A program made the translations under genes and the position numbers. The notes below the pieces were generated by a model. It had not been told where the DNA came from and did no database searches. It saw only the letters and a program-made list of their open reading frames with translations. A stretch of DNA of 64,000 nt, taken from assembly GCA_020634135.1 (NCBI GenBank), contig JACKCG010000003.1, positions 186,001 to 250,000 on the forward strand. Direction: 5' to 3'. This document shows, piece by piece, positions 1-8,834 of the stretch (position 1 is the first letter of the stretch; each line of letters opens with the position of its first letter). This DNA comes from Anaerolineaceae bacterium (GTDB taxonomy: Bacteria > Chloroflexota > Anaerolineae > Aggregatilineales > Phototrophicaceae).

Positions 1-7
1 GCTGTGA

Positions 8-187
8 CCGCCAGAAGGGATTACGGTTAGCCTCTCTGTACGAGACAAGCGCGCTGTTTTTCTCACGTATAACAATGCGGTATTGGAATCTGTTGGAAAG
101 CCCTACGAACACAATGCAATTCTTGCCTATGAAAAGACGAAAGCAGACAACCGATGGACCTTGAGAATATCTCTCAAAAGCACTTGA
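8..187 (+). other. Possible 3' end of an upstream gene, frame disrupted
   Basis: Frame 2 is open from 8 to the TGA at 185-187 and reads like real protein, ending in a segment such as NRWTLRISLKST that resembles beta strands near the end of many globular enzymes. A TGA at 5-7 blocks this frame at its left end, and no good ATG/GTG start with a Shine-Dalgarno lies inside. Either a single-base frameshift near 16-20 joins it to frame 1 (open until 28), or it is a chance frame. It overlaps the next gene by 34 bases. The family cannot be assigned. Confidence 0.3.
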
Positions 188-348
188 ACGAACTCGAACA
201 CCGAGTCCGGGAGCTGATGCTCGCCATGCAAAAAGCCAAACTCCAGAACAATCCGCTGATGGACTCGCTCAGAGCGTTAGAGCAAGAGCTTGGGCAGACA
301 CGGCGTGAGCGATTTGACGCCGCAAATTCTGAATATCACACCTATTGA
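154..348 (+). CDS. Small coiled-coil protein, function unknown
   Basis: This encodes 64 residues, strongly charged and predicted almost wholly helical, with heptad-like Leu/Met spacing (NELEHRVRELMLAMQ) and a polar C-terminus ending in SEYHTY. There is no signal peptide, membrane segment or cysteine. It could be a small dimeric adaptor. It overlaps the end of the preceding open frame, which would fit translational coupling, because no clear Shine-Dalgarno precedes the ATG. No family is recognised. It faces the PfkB gene convergently, with 94 bases between the two ends. Confidence 0.5.
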   Translation: MDLENISQKHLNELEHRVRELMLAMQKAKLQNNPLMDSLRALEQELGQTRRERFDAANSEYHTY

Positions 349-442
349 GCCTGATTATTTTTCAGAGCAGTGAGGGGAGGAACGGGGTGTCATGAATGGA
401 GCCATCGCCGGTAATGACCTTGATGGTCACTCTGGATCGGTG

Positions 443-1378
443 TCACAGGCCATCAATGACCTGAATCTGCCCCATCACGGATTCAAACTCCTGCCGTGTA
501 AAACAGGCACTGCCAAGCGAACCCGCATTGGCTGTCCCTGCCGCCACACCTTGCCCTAATGCGGCGGGCTGTGCAGCACCGTTTGCCAGGGCAACCAGCA
601 TCCCTGCCAGGAAAGAATCGCCGCTTCCGACGCTGCCCGTACCTGCAATCACCGGGGGAATAGCCTGCCACGCCTGCCCAGCATCCACCCAGACAGCCCC
701 GTGTTTCCCCAGGGTAATTACCACCGGCTGGCCGGTCTTTTTCATCATCTGCCGCGCTGCTGCCACCGCATCCGCCGGGGAATGGATTGGGTGGTTCACT
801 AAGGCTGCTGCTTCTTCGTCATTCACCTTGAGGAAGACGCCGCGCACCTGCGATGCTGCCTCAAGCGCCGTGCCGCTGGTATCCACCCACACTTGTTTCC
901 CCATCATGACGAGATCGGCCAGGAGTGCAGCGAAAAGTTCCGGCGGTGAACCGGGCGGCAGACTACCAGAGAATGAAATAACCGAGACATCGGCGGCTGC
1001 CTGGAGCAAATCTGCCCGTAACGGTACCCAATCGGCAGCGGTAAGCTGTGGGCCAGGCTCATTCAGTACACTGGTAATCGCCTGTTCCGGGTCAACCACG
1101 ATCACACAGGTGCGCGTCTCGCGACCCGGCAGCCAGGTCCAACAGGCATCCTGACCTGTACGCTGTACCATCGCAGCGACAGACTGACCGCTAAACCCAC
1201 CGAGAAAACCCGCGCAGATCGCCTCTTGACCCAGTGTTTGCACCGCCCGCGCCACGTTGACACCTTTTCCCCCGGCGGCAACCAGATAGTCCTGGGTGCG
1301 GAAGACTCCGCCACGCCCAAAACCAGGCACAACCAGCGTGCGATCCACTGCCGGATTGGGTGTGACACACAGAATCAT
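443..1378 (-). CDS. PfkB-family sugar-phosphate kinase (1-phosphofructokinase/tagatose-6-phosphate kinase type)
   Basis: A 311-residue ribokinase-fold kinase that should transfer the ATP gamma-phosphate to a phosphorylated sugar (fructose-1-P or tagatose-6-P) in cytosolic sugar catabolism. The N-terminus MILCVTPNPAVDRT and the GGKGVNVA motif at 36-43 are the PfkB signature 1 typical of the FruK/LacC branch. The anion-hole and catalytic-base motif is GTGSVGSGDSF near 246-256 (usual form GAGDSF), with Asp254 as the likely base. LKVNDEEAA near 183-191 matches the KPNxxE element. Length is normal for the family. It stands alone, with 152 bases to the neighbouring kinase, so the substrate cannot be fixed from context. 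Confidence 0.88.
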   Translation of the reverse strand: MILCVTPNPAVDRTLVVPGFGRGGVFRTQDYLVAAGGKGVNVARAVQTLGQEAICAGFLGGFSGQSVAAMVQRTGQDACWTWLPGRETRTCVIVVDPEQAITSVLNEPGPQLTAADWVPLRADLLQAAADVSVISFSGSLPPGSPPELFAALLADLVMMGKQVWVDTSGTALEAASQVRGVFLKVNDEEAAALVNHPIHSPADAVAAARQMMKKTGQPVVITLGKHGAVWVDAGQAWQAIPPVIAGTGSVGSGDSFLAGMLVALANGAAQPAALGQGVAAGTANAGSLGSACFTRQEFESVMGQIQVIDGL

Positions 1379-1530
1379 CTGCTGCTCCCGGAATACATTT
1401 TTCAGGCTCTATCGGTTGCCAGCCGGTCTGTTCAATCCGGCAGGGCGAGCCTGAAGTTTGCCCTACTTCCGGGCTGCGAGTCAACGGCGGCTTTGGATTC
1501 CGTGTACATTATCCTTCACGAGGGAGGTCT

Positions 1531-2664
1531 TTACCGTCCATTGGTAGAGACAGGCGACTGTGCCCTGGGCAGCGACAGGGTGACCTGTGTATGTTTGCCG
1601 AGTTCACTCGCAATTGTACAATCTCCGCCGTGAATACGGGCGCTTTCACGCACAATCGCCAATCCGATCCCCGCGCCCTGCTGCTCATAATGGTCGCGGT
1701 TGATCTGGACAAAACGATCCCAGACTCGCGGCAGGTCAGCTTCCGGGATGCCGGAGCCGTAATCCTGCGTAGTGACAGTAACCTGACTTTCATCCGCACT
1801 CAGCACAACCTCAACGGTGGCGCCATCCGGCGAAAATGCGACGGCATTACGAAGCGGTTCCTCGACCATCATCACAAGGTATTCGAAAATTCCGTTGACA
1901 TATACAGGCTGCGGCATGAGGGCTAAGCTGATCGTGACCGACCGCTCATCGGCAGCGATCTCATCATTGATAACACCCACTGCGGATTTGATAATCTCGC
2001 CTATGTCGTGGGCCTGCTGTGACCGGGCATACATTTTTTGCAGATTGCCACTCTCAATCTCCAGGAGCGCCAGAGCTTTGCCAGTAAAACGATTCAGGCG
2101 GTTAGCGCCACCCTGAATTAACTCGACCATTCGGCGTGCCGTTTCATCCGGTAAATCAGCGAGCGTATCCGCCAGTACCGCCGACCCACCGTAAATTGCT
2201 GTGAGCGGAGTACGCAGTTCATGCGAGATCATATGGAGCAAGGTCTGCCGGGTATCATCCAGATTGCGATCAGCCTGTGCCTGGAATGCCTTCACCCGCT
2301 TGAGTTTGCTTTCCATCGCCAGAACCAGGTCGTCGGCCTGGAATGGTTTGACAATATAATCGTCCGCGCCCAGTTCTTTACCAATGCGCATTGAATTGGG
2401 TGAGTTGAAAGCCGTCAGGAACAGAAATGGGATGCCATTCCAGGCCGGATCGCCACGCAGATGCTCCAGCAGCTTAAAACCATCCATGTCAGGCATAGCG
2501 ATATCGCTCACGATGATGTCCGGCAGGTTGGTCGCGGTGCGAAGCACATCCAATGCGCACCGCCCATCCACTGCCTGGACGACCTCGTAGCCCCGCAGTT
2601 CGAGTTCGAGCGCGATATTTTCCAGCAAGGTCAGGTTGTCTTCAGCAAGCAATACTTTTGTCAT
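1531..2664 (-). CDS. Response regulator-histidine kinase fusion (REC-HisKA-HATPase)
   Basis: A 377-residue cytoplasmic phosphorelay protein. The N-terminal receiver domain (1-120) has the acidic pair E8/D9, phospho-acceptor D54 in IIVSD and the conserved Lys106 in IVKPF. A short linker leads to a HisKA helix with H148 in HMISHELRTPLT, and then to an HATPase domain with a DYGSGIPE G1 box and a GAGIGLAIV G2 box. It starts by ATGA overlap with the end of the 808-residue PAS kinase, so the two are translationally coupled. The natural reading is that the upstream kinase phosphorylates D54, which tunes this second kinase. Its own target regulator is not in the window. Confidence 0.92.
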   Translation of the reverse strand: MTKVLLAEDNLTLLENIALELELRGYEVVQAVDGRCALDVLRTATNLPDIIVSDIAMPDMDGFKLLEHLRGDPAWNGIPFLFLTAFNSPNSMRIGKELGADDYIVKPFQADDLVLAMESKLKRVKAFQAQADRNLDDTRQTLLHMISHELRTPLTAIYGGSAVLADTLADLPDETARRMVELIQGGANRLNRFTGKALALLEIESGNLQKMYARSQQAHDIGEIIKSAVGVINDEIAADERSVTISLALMPQPVYVNGIFEYLVMMVEEPLRNAVAFSPDGATVEVVLSADESQVTVTTQDYGSGIPEADLPRVWDRFVQINRDHYEQQGAGIGLAIVRESARIHGGDCTIASELGKHTQVTLSLPRAQSPVSTNGR

Positions 2665-5087
2665 GGGTTATTCCCCTCATTCACTGGCAGCCAGAAGCAG
2701 AAGGTTGTCCCGATATTCAACACGCTGCTGACCGCAATATCACCACCATAAAGCCGCACAAGGTCACGAACAAGCGACAAGCCCAGGCCACTGCCTGTGA
2801 TATTCGTCCCTGCTGCCCACCCCCGGAAGAAGCGGGTGAACAAATGCGGCAAGTCTTCGAGCTGGATACCATGCCCGGTATCCTCAACCATGCCGATGAG
2901 ATAGCGTCCGGAAAAGATGTCGGCGGGCACGCTATCCCGAAAACCATTCAGGTCTGCTGCCCGGTACTTGTCTGTGGAGCCAGCGCCATACAGCGCTGCC
3001 CGGATACTGCCGCCGTCGGGCGTATATTTAACCGCGTTATGTAATAAATTACGCCACACCCGTACCAGGTCGGAATACTCCCCCATAACCGTGAAACCAC
3101 CACTGACAACCTCGACCTGGATATGCTGGTGTCTGGACTCCGCCTGCTCTGCAAGTTCCGATACCACATCCTCCAGAGCCTGGGAAACATTGACGGTTTC
3201 CTGGCCGCGTTTGCCCTGACGGGTGTCAAACCGTGACACATCCAGGATGGAAGTCACAAAGTCAGCCAGCGCCTGCGCCTGCTCGGTAATCCGAGCCACT
3301 TTTTGCAGCTTGTTGTCCTCGGTCATTTGGTCAAAATGGCGCTGCAAGGTGCTGGCACTCAGCATGATTGAGGTGATCGGTGTGCGGAGTTCGTGGCTGA
3401 CCATCGAGATGAACTCATCTTTGATGCGTTCCATCTCTTTCAAATGGGAGATATTGTAGAGCGTACACACCACATGACCACTATTGCCGGGTACCTGAGT
3501 AAAGGATACTTCGGCATCGAATGCCGTGCCGGATTTGGTGATAAGCCGGGTCTGGATCGGGCCGAGCGGGGTATGTTCATCTAGAGTCCGGAACAGATCC
3601 ATCAAGGCGGGCCGGTAAGGGGTTTCAAAAATGCGCCACAGGCTCTGGTCGAAAAGCTCATCCATCTGGTATCCCAATACACGGTTCAGGGCCGGATTGG
3701 TCACATCAATGGTGCCACCGGCGCTGACCAGGAGCAGCGGGTTACTGACGTTGTTCAGGACGGTGCTCATGCGGTCATTCAAACGCAACAACTGTTTCGT
3801 GCGCTCCGAAACCTGTTCCTCAAGCCGGACGTTTGCCGTAGCCAGCTTCTGTTGGGTCTGCACGCGCTGGGTAATATCCTGAACAACGGCAATGTAGTAA
3901 TCCGGCGTGCCATCGGCATTCGAGACCATTGATACCGTTAGCTCGACCCATTGTATGGTTTGGTCTTTGCGGATATACCGTTTTTCCAGTGTATAGGTCT
4001 CAATCTCATGAGCCGCCATACGCTGCGCCTGTTTAAGGTCGGTTTCCAGATCGTCAGGATAGGTAATTTCTTGAAAGGTTTTAGACAGCATTTCCTCGCG
4101 GGTGTATCCAACCAGATCACAGAGTTTCTGGTTGATGAGTAAAAAGTGTCCCTCGGGTGTGACGTGGGATAGGCCAACAGCGGCCTGCTCAAAAGTATTG
4201 CGAAACCGTTTCTCGCTTTCGTGCAGCGCATCCTCAGCTTGCTTGCGTTCTGTAATATCTTCCTTGATGGCGACAAAATGGGTAATCTCACCTTCCGCAT
4301 TTGTGACCGGGGCAATCCGTGCCCGCTCCCAGTAAAACTCCCCATTCTTTTTCTTGTTATAGAACTCGCCCACCCACTCGCGCCCGGATGTAATCGTCTC
4401 CCACAGTTTCTTATATTCATCCGAAGCGGTATGACCCGACTTCAGAATACGCGGGTTCTGGCCGATGGCTTCTTCCAGCGTATAACCCGTCAATTGGGTG
4501 AAGTGCGGATTCACGTATTCAATGCGGCCTGTCACATCGGTAATCACGATGCTGTTGGCGCTCTGGTTGACAGCGTGCCACAGTAGCCGCAGTTCAGTTT
4601 CTTCCAGCTTACGCTCGGTGACATCGTAAACGTTCGAATACAGCAAGGTACGTCCGTTGACGGAGATGGGCGTAACAATAGCCTCGACATCACGAATATC
4701 TCCATTGGCGAGGCGATGACGAACAGGAAAGACCCACTGCTGCTCGGAATATGCTTTATGTATGTTCTGATGGACAACTTCGGCAGATGAGATGCTGAGA
4801 TCGGTGATCTTCATGCCGAGTAATGCAGCCTTATCATAGCCATAGAAGCGACACGCGGCTGGATTGGCATCTACAATTGAACCGGTATCTGGATCAATCA
4901 ACAACTTGGATGAGATACTTGCTTCAAACATCTGATGGTACTGGTCTTCGGGGGTGTTTTGGTGGTGGGCTTCAAGATCACTGATACGTTCCAACGCCCG
5001 ATCCAGCTCATACGATTTCTCATTGAGCTGGCTTCGGAGGGTATGAATCTGCTGATGAAGCGTTGAAAGTATTTGTTCTTCAGTCAT
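2661..5087 (-). CDS. Cytoplasmic multi-PAS sensor histidine kinase
   Basis: An 808-residue soluble histidine kinase. It has an N-terminal coiled coil (1-45), then PAS/PAC modules at about 48-165, 168-285 and 290-408, a coiled coil (410-440) and a fourth PAS (440-555). These are followed by HisKA with H565 in SMVSHELRTPIT and an HATPase domain with DTGHGI and GSGLGLSLV boxes. PAC ends are visible as DVTERK, DITERK and DITQR. No transmembrane segment is present, so it should sense an intracellular ligand, redox or light signal. It is the first gene of a two-gene operon with the receiver-kinase. The 195-base upstream gap holds no promoter that could be assigned with confidence. Confidence 0.93.
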   Translation of the reverse strand: MTEEQILSTLHQQIHTLRSQLNEKSYELDRALERISDLEAHHQNTPEDQYHQMFEASISSKLLIDPDTGSIVDANPAACRFYGYDKAALLGMKITDLSISSAEVVHQNIHKAYSEQQWVFPVRHRLANGDIRDVEAIVTPISVNGRTLLYSNVYDVTERKLEETELRLLWHAVNQSANSIVITDVTGRIEYVNPHFTQLTGYTLEEAIGQNPRILKSGHTASDEYKKLWETITSGREWVGEFYNKKKNGEFYWERARIAPVTNAEGEITHFVAIKEDITERKQAEDALHESEKRFRNTFEQAAVGLSHVTPEGHFLLINQKLCDLVGYTREEMLSKTFQEITYPDDLETDLKQAQRMAAHEIETYTLEKRYIRKDQTIQWVELTVSMVSNADGTPDYYIAVVQDITQRVQTQQKLATANVRLEEQVSERTKQLLRLNDRMSTVLNNVSNPLLLVSAGGTIDVTNPALNRVLGYQMDELFDQSLWRIFETPYRPALMDLFRTLDEHTPLGPIQTRLITKSGTAFDAEVSFTQVPGNSGHVVCTLYNISHLKEMERIKDEFISMVSHELRTPITSIMLSASTLQRHFDQMTEDNKLQKVARITEQAQALADFVTSILDVSRFDTRQGKRGQETVNVSQALEDVVSELAEQAESRHQHIQVEVVSGGFTVMGEYSDLVRVWRNLLHNAVKYTPDGGSIRAALYGAGSTDKYRAADLNGFRDSVPADIFSGRYLIGMVEDTGHGIQLEDLPHLFTRFFRGWAAGTNITGSGLGLSLVRDLVRLYGGDIAVSSVLNIGTTFCFWLPVNEGNNP

Positions 5088-5282
5088 ATTGCTTTTGTTC
5101 TATCGAGCAAGCCAGTTAGCCAACACGTAATGATTCTATTGTGTGACTGTTTTTGAGAACTGTCATGTCGGGAATGTTTGATTCTTCATGGATTTTGTGA
5201 ATAGTTTGTGAAATCCGCATAATGATGTGCGCAGTGGCAGCGGTGCGGGAAAGCACAAAAGGTTGTTACGGAGAGACACTAC

Positions 5283-7298
5283 CTAAACATGGGGTTTCTC
5301 TTTGGTGCTCAGCGTAATCGTTACAGTCGTTCCTTTACCAACTTTACTTTCGAGTTCGATTATCCCGCCAACAGTCTCGATGATGCGTTTTGCAAGCGGC
5401 AACCCTAAACCGAACCCTCGGGTGCTATGTGCTTTGTCAGCGCGGAAGAAACTCTCAAAGACATGCGTTTGCAGGTCTTCCGGGATTCCGATTCCATTAT
5501 CTGCAATCACGATGGAGACCGTCTCATTGTGGGTGCGAGTTTTAATCGAAATTTCAACCGGATCTTTTGAGTTTTTGAGGGCGTTTTCCAGAATATTCTG
5601 AACGGCGACAAACATCAGATCAGAATCAGCAAAGATCCATACATCCTTAGCCTGCAGATCCAGGTCAACTGATGCGTTCTTTTCCTGGAATGACTCCTCT
5701 TCTCTGGCATAGACTTGTCTCATAAATGTATCCACCGGCACATATTGCAGCGGTGTTGGCGCTTCGCCATCCAGTCGTGACAATAACACCATTCGACTGA
5801 CGAGGCCGTCAATATAGTTGACCTGTTTCTCTATTGTGTCAATATATCGGTATTTTTCATCCGGCAGAAGCCGTTTCACCATATACGAATTCATGTTGAT
5901 GATGGAAAGTGGCGTCTTGAATTCATGCGATGCTTTCAGGATGAATTCCGATAAGATTCGCCGGCGTTCCTGCTCCAGGGCCAGTTCAAGCGCTTGTTTT
6001 TCATACCGTTTACGTTCGGCAATCTCGTATGTGAGTCTTTCATTGGCGTTGGATAATTCCTGTGTCCGCTGCTGAACCCGCTCTTCCAGAGTGGCGTGGG
6101 CTAACTCTAATTCAGTTGTCATCATATTGAAGGTCTTGGCAAGTGTCCCTACCTCATCCCTGGATGTGATCGGGGCTTTGATGTGCAGTTGGCCTTCGGC
6201 AACCTGCTCTGCAACTGCCGTCAGGGCACGGATAGGCTTCGTGATGCGTTCGGATATCAGGTAGGAAGCCAGTAACGCGACGAAAGTCAGTGAAATTGCG
6301 AGAATGAGAATACCCGCTGTCTGCCGCTGTACCGTTTGATAATACTGGCTGGCTGGTTGGGACATCACCAGGTACCAGGGTACAGTTTCGAGTTTGATGA
6401 TCGCCAGGCGTTCCTCTCCATCCGAATCAGGAATCGTGTAGCCGGATACAATCTTCTCCCGGTGTGTATTAGAAAGCGCATCAGCCAGACCAGGCATCGG
6501 AAAACTCACATCCTCATCGCGCAGCGGGGGTAAAGCGTACTGGCTTTTGAGAGCCGTAATCTCTTCTGGCGAAAAACCGGCGATACTCCGAAAAAGAAGC
6601 TCTTCATGCTGGTTATCTGCGATGCGCACATAGTTCTCGTCGAATACCGCGATATTCAAATCTGATCCACGCACATTATCAAAGACAATGTTTTGAATGT
6701 TTGCAATCGAAAATTGAATTCGAAGCACCCCGATAATGGTCGTGGGTGCCTCATGTTCCCGAAGAGGGACCGCATAGTAAAAATAGATGCCGCCGAGATC
6801 TGGACGATACTGAATGGGCGAGATAGTGACAGAGCCGCCCAACAACGCCGCTCGAAAGTACTCTTGCTGCGATTCGTCTGCCTTAATATTGTCCTGCGCG
6901 GTATCCAGAATGTTCCGCCCATTCCGATCCAGAATTGCTTGTGACAGGACGTAATACTCATCCCAGGGTTCCATTTCAATCGAATCGAGTATGATTCGCG
7001 TGCGTTCGCGAAGTTCAGGATCACTGCGCGTCTCTTCATCGGCCTTAAGAAAATAAATAAGATCGGGGAGTCTCGATCCCACGCTCAGAGCTTTTCGATT
7101 GCTCCGGTGGAATTCATCAATCCTATCCGCTATTTGAACGGCACTGACCAGCAGGGCATTATCCGCCTCCGCCAGGAGCTGCACCCGCAGCCATTGGTTG
7201 AAAGCAAAAACAATAGATACCGCGAGCAGCGTGGTGATGAGAAACACCGCTAACAGTCGTGCTTGAATTGACGCAAGTGATTTTTCGACGAATGGCAT
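5283..7298 (-). CDS. Transmembrane sensor histidine kinase with extracellular dCACHE-like domain
   Basis: A 671-residue membrane kinase. TM1 spans about 13-33. An extracytoplasmic region (34-327) resembles a double CACHE sensor, with a second lobe around GIYFYYAVPLRE and PWYLVMSQPASQYYQ. TM2 spans 328-349, then HAMP (350-403), a coiled coil, HisKA with H458 in KASHEFKTPLS, and HATPase with DNGIGIPE and GFGLGLPLA. It starts 22 bases after the solute-binding-protein gene and is clearly co-transcribed with it. CACHE domains bind small metabolites directly; here a binding protein may also present ligand. No response regulator gene is adjacent. Confidence 0.92.
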   Translation of the reverse strand: MPFVEKSLASIQARLLAVFLITTLLAVSIVFAFNQWLRVQLLAEADNALLVSAVQIADRIDEFHRSNRKALSVGSRLPDLIYFLKADEETRSDPELRERTRIILDSIEMEPWDEYYVLSQAILDRNGRNILDTAQDNIKADESQQEYFRAALLGGSVTISPIQYRPDLGGIYFYYAVPLREHEAPTTIIGVLRIQFSIANIQNIVFDNVRGSDLNIAVFDENYVRIADNQHEELLFRSIAGFSPEEITALKSQYALPPLRDEDVSFPMPGLADALSNTHREKIVSGYTIPDSDGEERLAIIKLETVPWYLVMSQPASQYYQTVQRQTAGILILAISLTFVALLASYLISERITKPIRALTAVAEQVAEGQLHIKAPITSRDEVGTLAKTFNMMTTELELAHATLEERVQQRTQELSNANERLTYEIAERKRYEKQALELALEQERRRILSEFILKASHEFKTPLSIINMNSYMVKRLLPDEKYRYIDTIEKQVNYIDGLVSRMVLLSRLDGEAPTPLQYVPVDTFMRQVYAREEESFQEKNASVDLDLQAKDVWIFADSDLMFVAVQNILENALKNSKDPVEISIKTRTHNETVSIVIADNGIGIPEDLQTHVFESFFRADKAHSTRGFGLGLPLAKRIIETVGGIIELESKVGKGTTVTITLSTKEKPHV

Positions 7299-7320
7299 TG
7301 AATTTTGTCGCTTGATAAGC

Positions 7321-8607
7321 CTAGCGCAGCGCCTCGATTGCAGCCTGCGCCTCCGCCATAATTTCTGGGATGGGGCGATCAGTCTTCAAGATCGCCGTGA
7401 GCAGTTCGTTATAAATGGCCCAGGTTTCCTTTGGATGGTCCTCCCATTGCGGGAGCACCGTCAAATTCTCGTTGTATAGCAGCTCATCAATAAAGGTCGC
7501 CGTTGCCGGGTCTACTGACTCCTGAATACTGCTTAGCACTGAACGCCGTACTGGCAGACGTCCCAACTCCGTGAATACCCGTTCCTGGGCACCTGTCGTT
7601 ATCAGAATTTCCAACCATTCTTTGGCTAATTCTGGATGACGCCCCCCACTTGGCGCAGCATACAGTACATTACCAACCAGCAGGTTTGCCGAATGCCCTT
7701 CCCGTGGAACGGGAATACTGGAATAACGACACGTATCGCATCCGGCGCTCTCTGCCCAACCCACATGCCAGCTCCCGGCAATCTGGAAAGCGGAAATCCC
7801 CCGGAACAGTGCCTCATAGACCTGTGTTTCGTTCGTATTATCAATCAGCCCCGGCGGGGTGTACGCCGTGATTTGGCGCAGCATTTCATAGACAGGGATC
7901 ACGTCCGGGTTGTTAAAGTCCGGGATAGTGCACGCCTCATTCGCGCACGGAAGGGCGTCTAACTGGGCCTGATACACCGCGATGCGGAAGGCCGACCCAA
8001 CGGCTGTCCCACCCGGCCCCTGCAATGTGTAGCCAAAATAGTCACCGGCGCCCACATCCCGTATGGCAGCGGCTTCAGTGAGCAGTTCATCCCAGTATTG
8101 CGGCGGATTATCACAATCCAGACCGGCGGCTTCAATAACAAGGCAGTTTCGCTCAAATGCAAAAACCCCGGTAAACATCGGAATGGCATAAACTACACCA
8201 TCATACGTAGCGCCCTCATAGGTGGCGGGTATGATGTCATCCTCATATTTTGCGAGAATATCATCGAGGGGCAGCAGTTTACCCTCGGCGGCAAAAGCTC
8301 GAAAATAATTTTCGCCAATCACGACATCAGGGGGGCTGCCCATCAGGATGGCATTCTGCAAATTCTGCCGCAGCGACTCATCCCACCCCTGGTCGGTGAT
8401 AACGATGTTGATTTCCGGGTGACGTTCTTGAAACGTCAGGGTGATATAAGCATCCAGTTCCAACCCCGAAGGCCCCCAGATAACAAAGGTATTGTCATCC
8501 TGTTGCCAGGCTGTGTCTGCCGATAGCGCTGCTGGCGCGGCCTGTGACTGATACCCACCCATAATCACGAGCATGAAAGCCGCCATGATGAGCTTCTTGA
8601 TCTTCAT
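7321..8607 (-). CDS. Secreted extracellular solute-binding protein (carbohydrate ABC type)
   Basis: A 428-residue family-1 substrate-binding protein like those of maltose/oligosaccharide (CUT1) importers. The chosen ATG at 8607 has AGGGG eight bases upstream and begins a signal peptide (MKIKKLIMAAFMLVIMGG); the longer in-frame upstream extension lacks signal-peptide character. SBP hallmarks include an ERHPEINI strand, SPPDVVIG, a long TYDGVVYAIP stretch and a C-terminal KEWLEILI segment. There is no lipobox cysteine, unusual for this group, so the mature protein should be released or weakly held rather than lipid-anchored. No permease or ATPase is adjacent; the partner is a histidine kinase. 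It may therefore be a ligand-presenting sensor component. Confidence 0.9.
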   Translation of the reverse strand: MKIKKLIMAAFMLVIMGGYQSQAAPAALSADTAWQQDDNTFVIWGPSGLELDAYITLTFQERHPEINIVITDQGWDESLRQNLQNAILMGSPPDVVIGENYFRAFAAEGKLLPLDDILAKYEDDIIPATYEGATYDGVVYAIPMFTGVFAFERNCLVIEAAGLDCDNPPQYWDELLTEAAAIRDVGAGDYFGYTLQGPGGTAVGSAFRIAVYQAQLDALPCANEACTIPDFNNPDVIPVYEMLRQITAYTPPGLIDNTNETQVYEALFRGISAFQIAGSWHVGWAESAGCDTCRYSSIPVPREGHSANLLVGNVLYAAPSGGRHPELAKEWLEILITTGAQERVFTELGRLPVRRSVLSSIQESVDPATATFIDELLYNENLTVLPQWEDHPKETWAIYNELLTAILKTDRPIPEIMAEAQAAIEALR

Positions 8608-8685
8608 AACCAATTCCCCTGGTTTTTGGGTTCTGTGATTTATTGTCAAATTGAACTTTTTTCGCAGGAATCTGATGATGAGTAA

Positions 8686-8694
8686 ATTGTAGCA
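8686..8694 (-). promoter_or_regulatory. Possible extended -10 promoter for the binding-protein operon
   Basis: On the minus strand this reads TGCTACAAT, an extended -10 element 79 bases upstream of the binding-protein start. No good -35 hexamer lies at the right distance, which extended -10 promoters tolerate. Confidence 0.35.
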
Positions 8695-8768
8695 CAAGCC
8701 GTTATGGATGGAGCGTAAAGACAATCGGTGTGGCCGGTGGAGCAGGATTGGCACCTCAAGATGAACTC

Positions 8769-8797
8769 TTGTGTTCTGTTCTGACCTCCTGTACACT
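8769..8797 (+). promoter_or_regulatory. Possible sigma-70-type promoter of the Hsp70-fusion gene
   Basis: TTGTGT at 8769-8774 and TACACT at 8792-8797 are separated by 17 bases, 37 bases before the start codon. Each hexamer matches four of six consensus positions. No CIRCE-like inverted repeat or heat-shock operator is visible beside it. Confidence 0.35.
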
Positions 8798-8834
8798 AAT
8801 CCGTCCCCCTGTGACCAGACGGAGGACAGACGAC

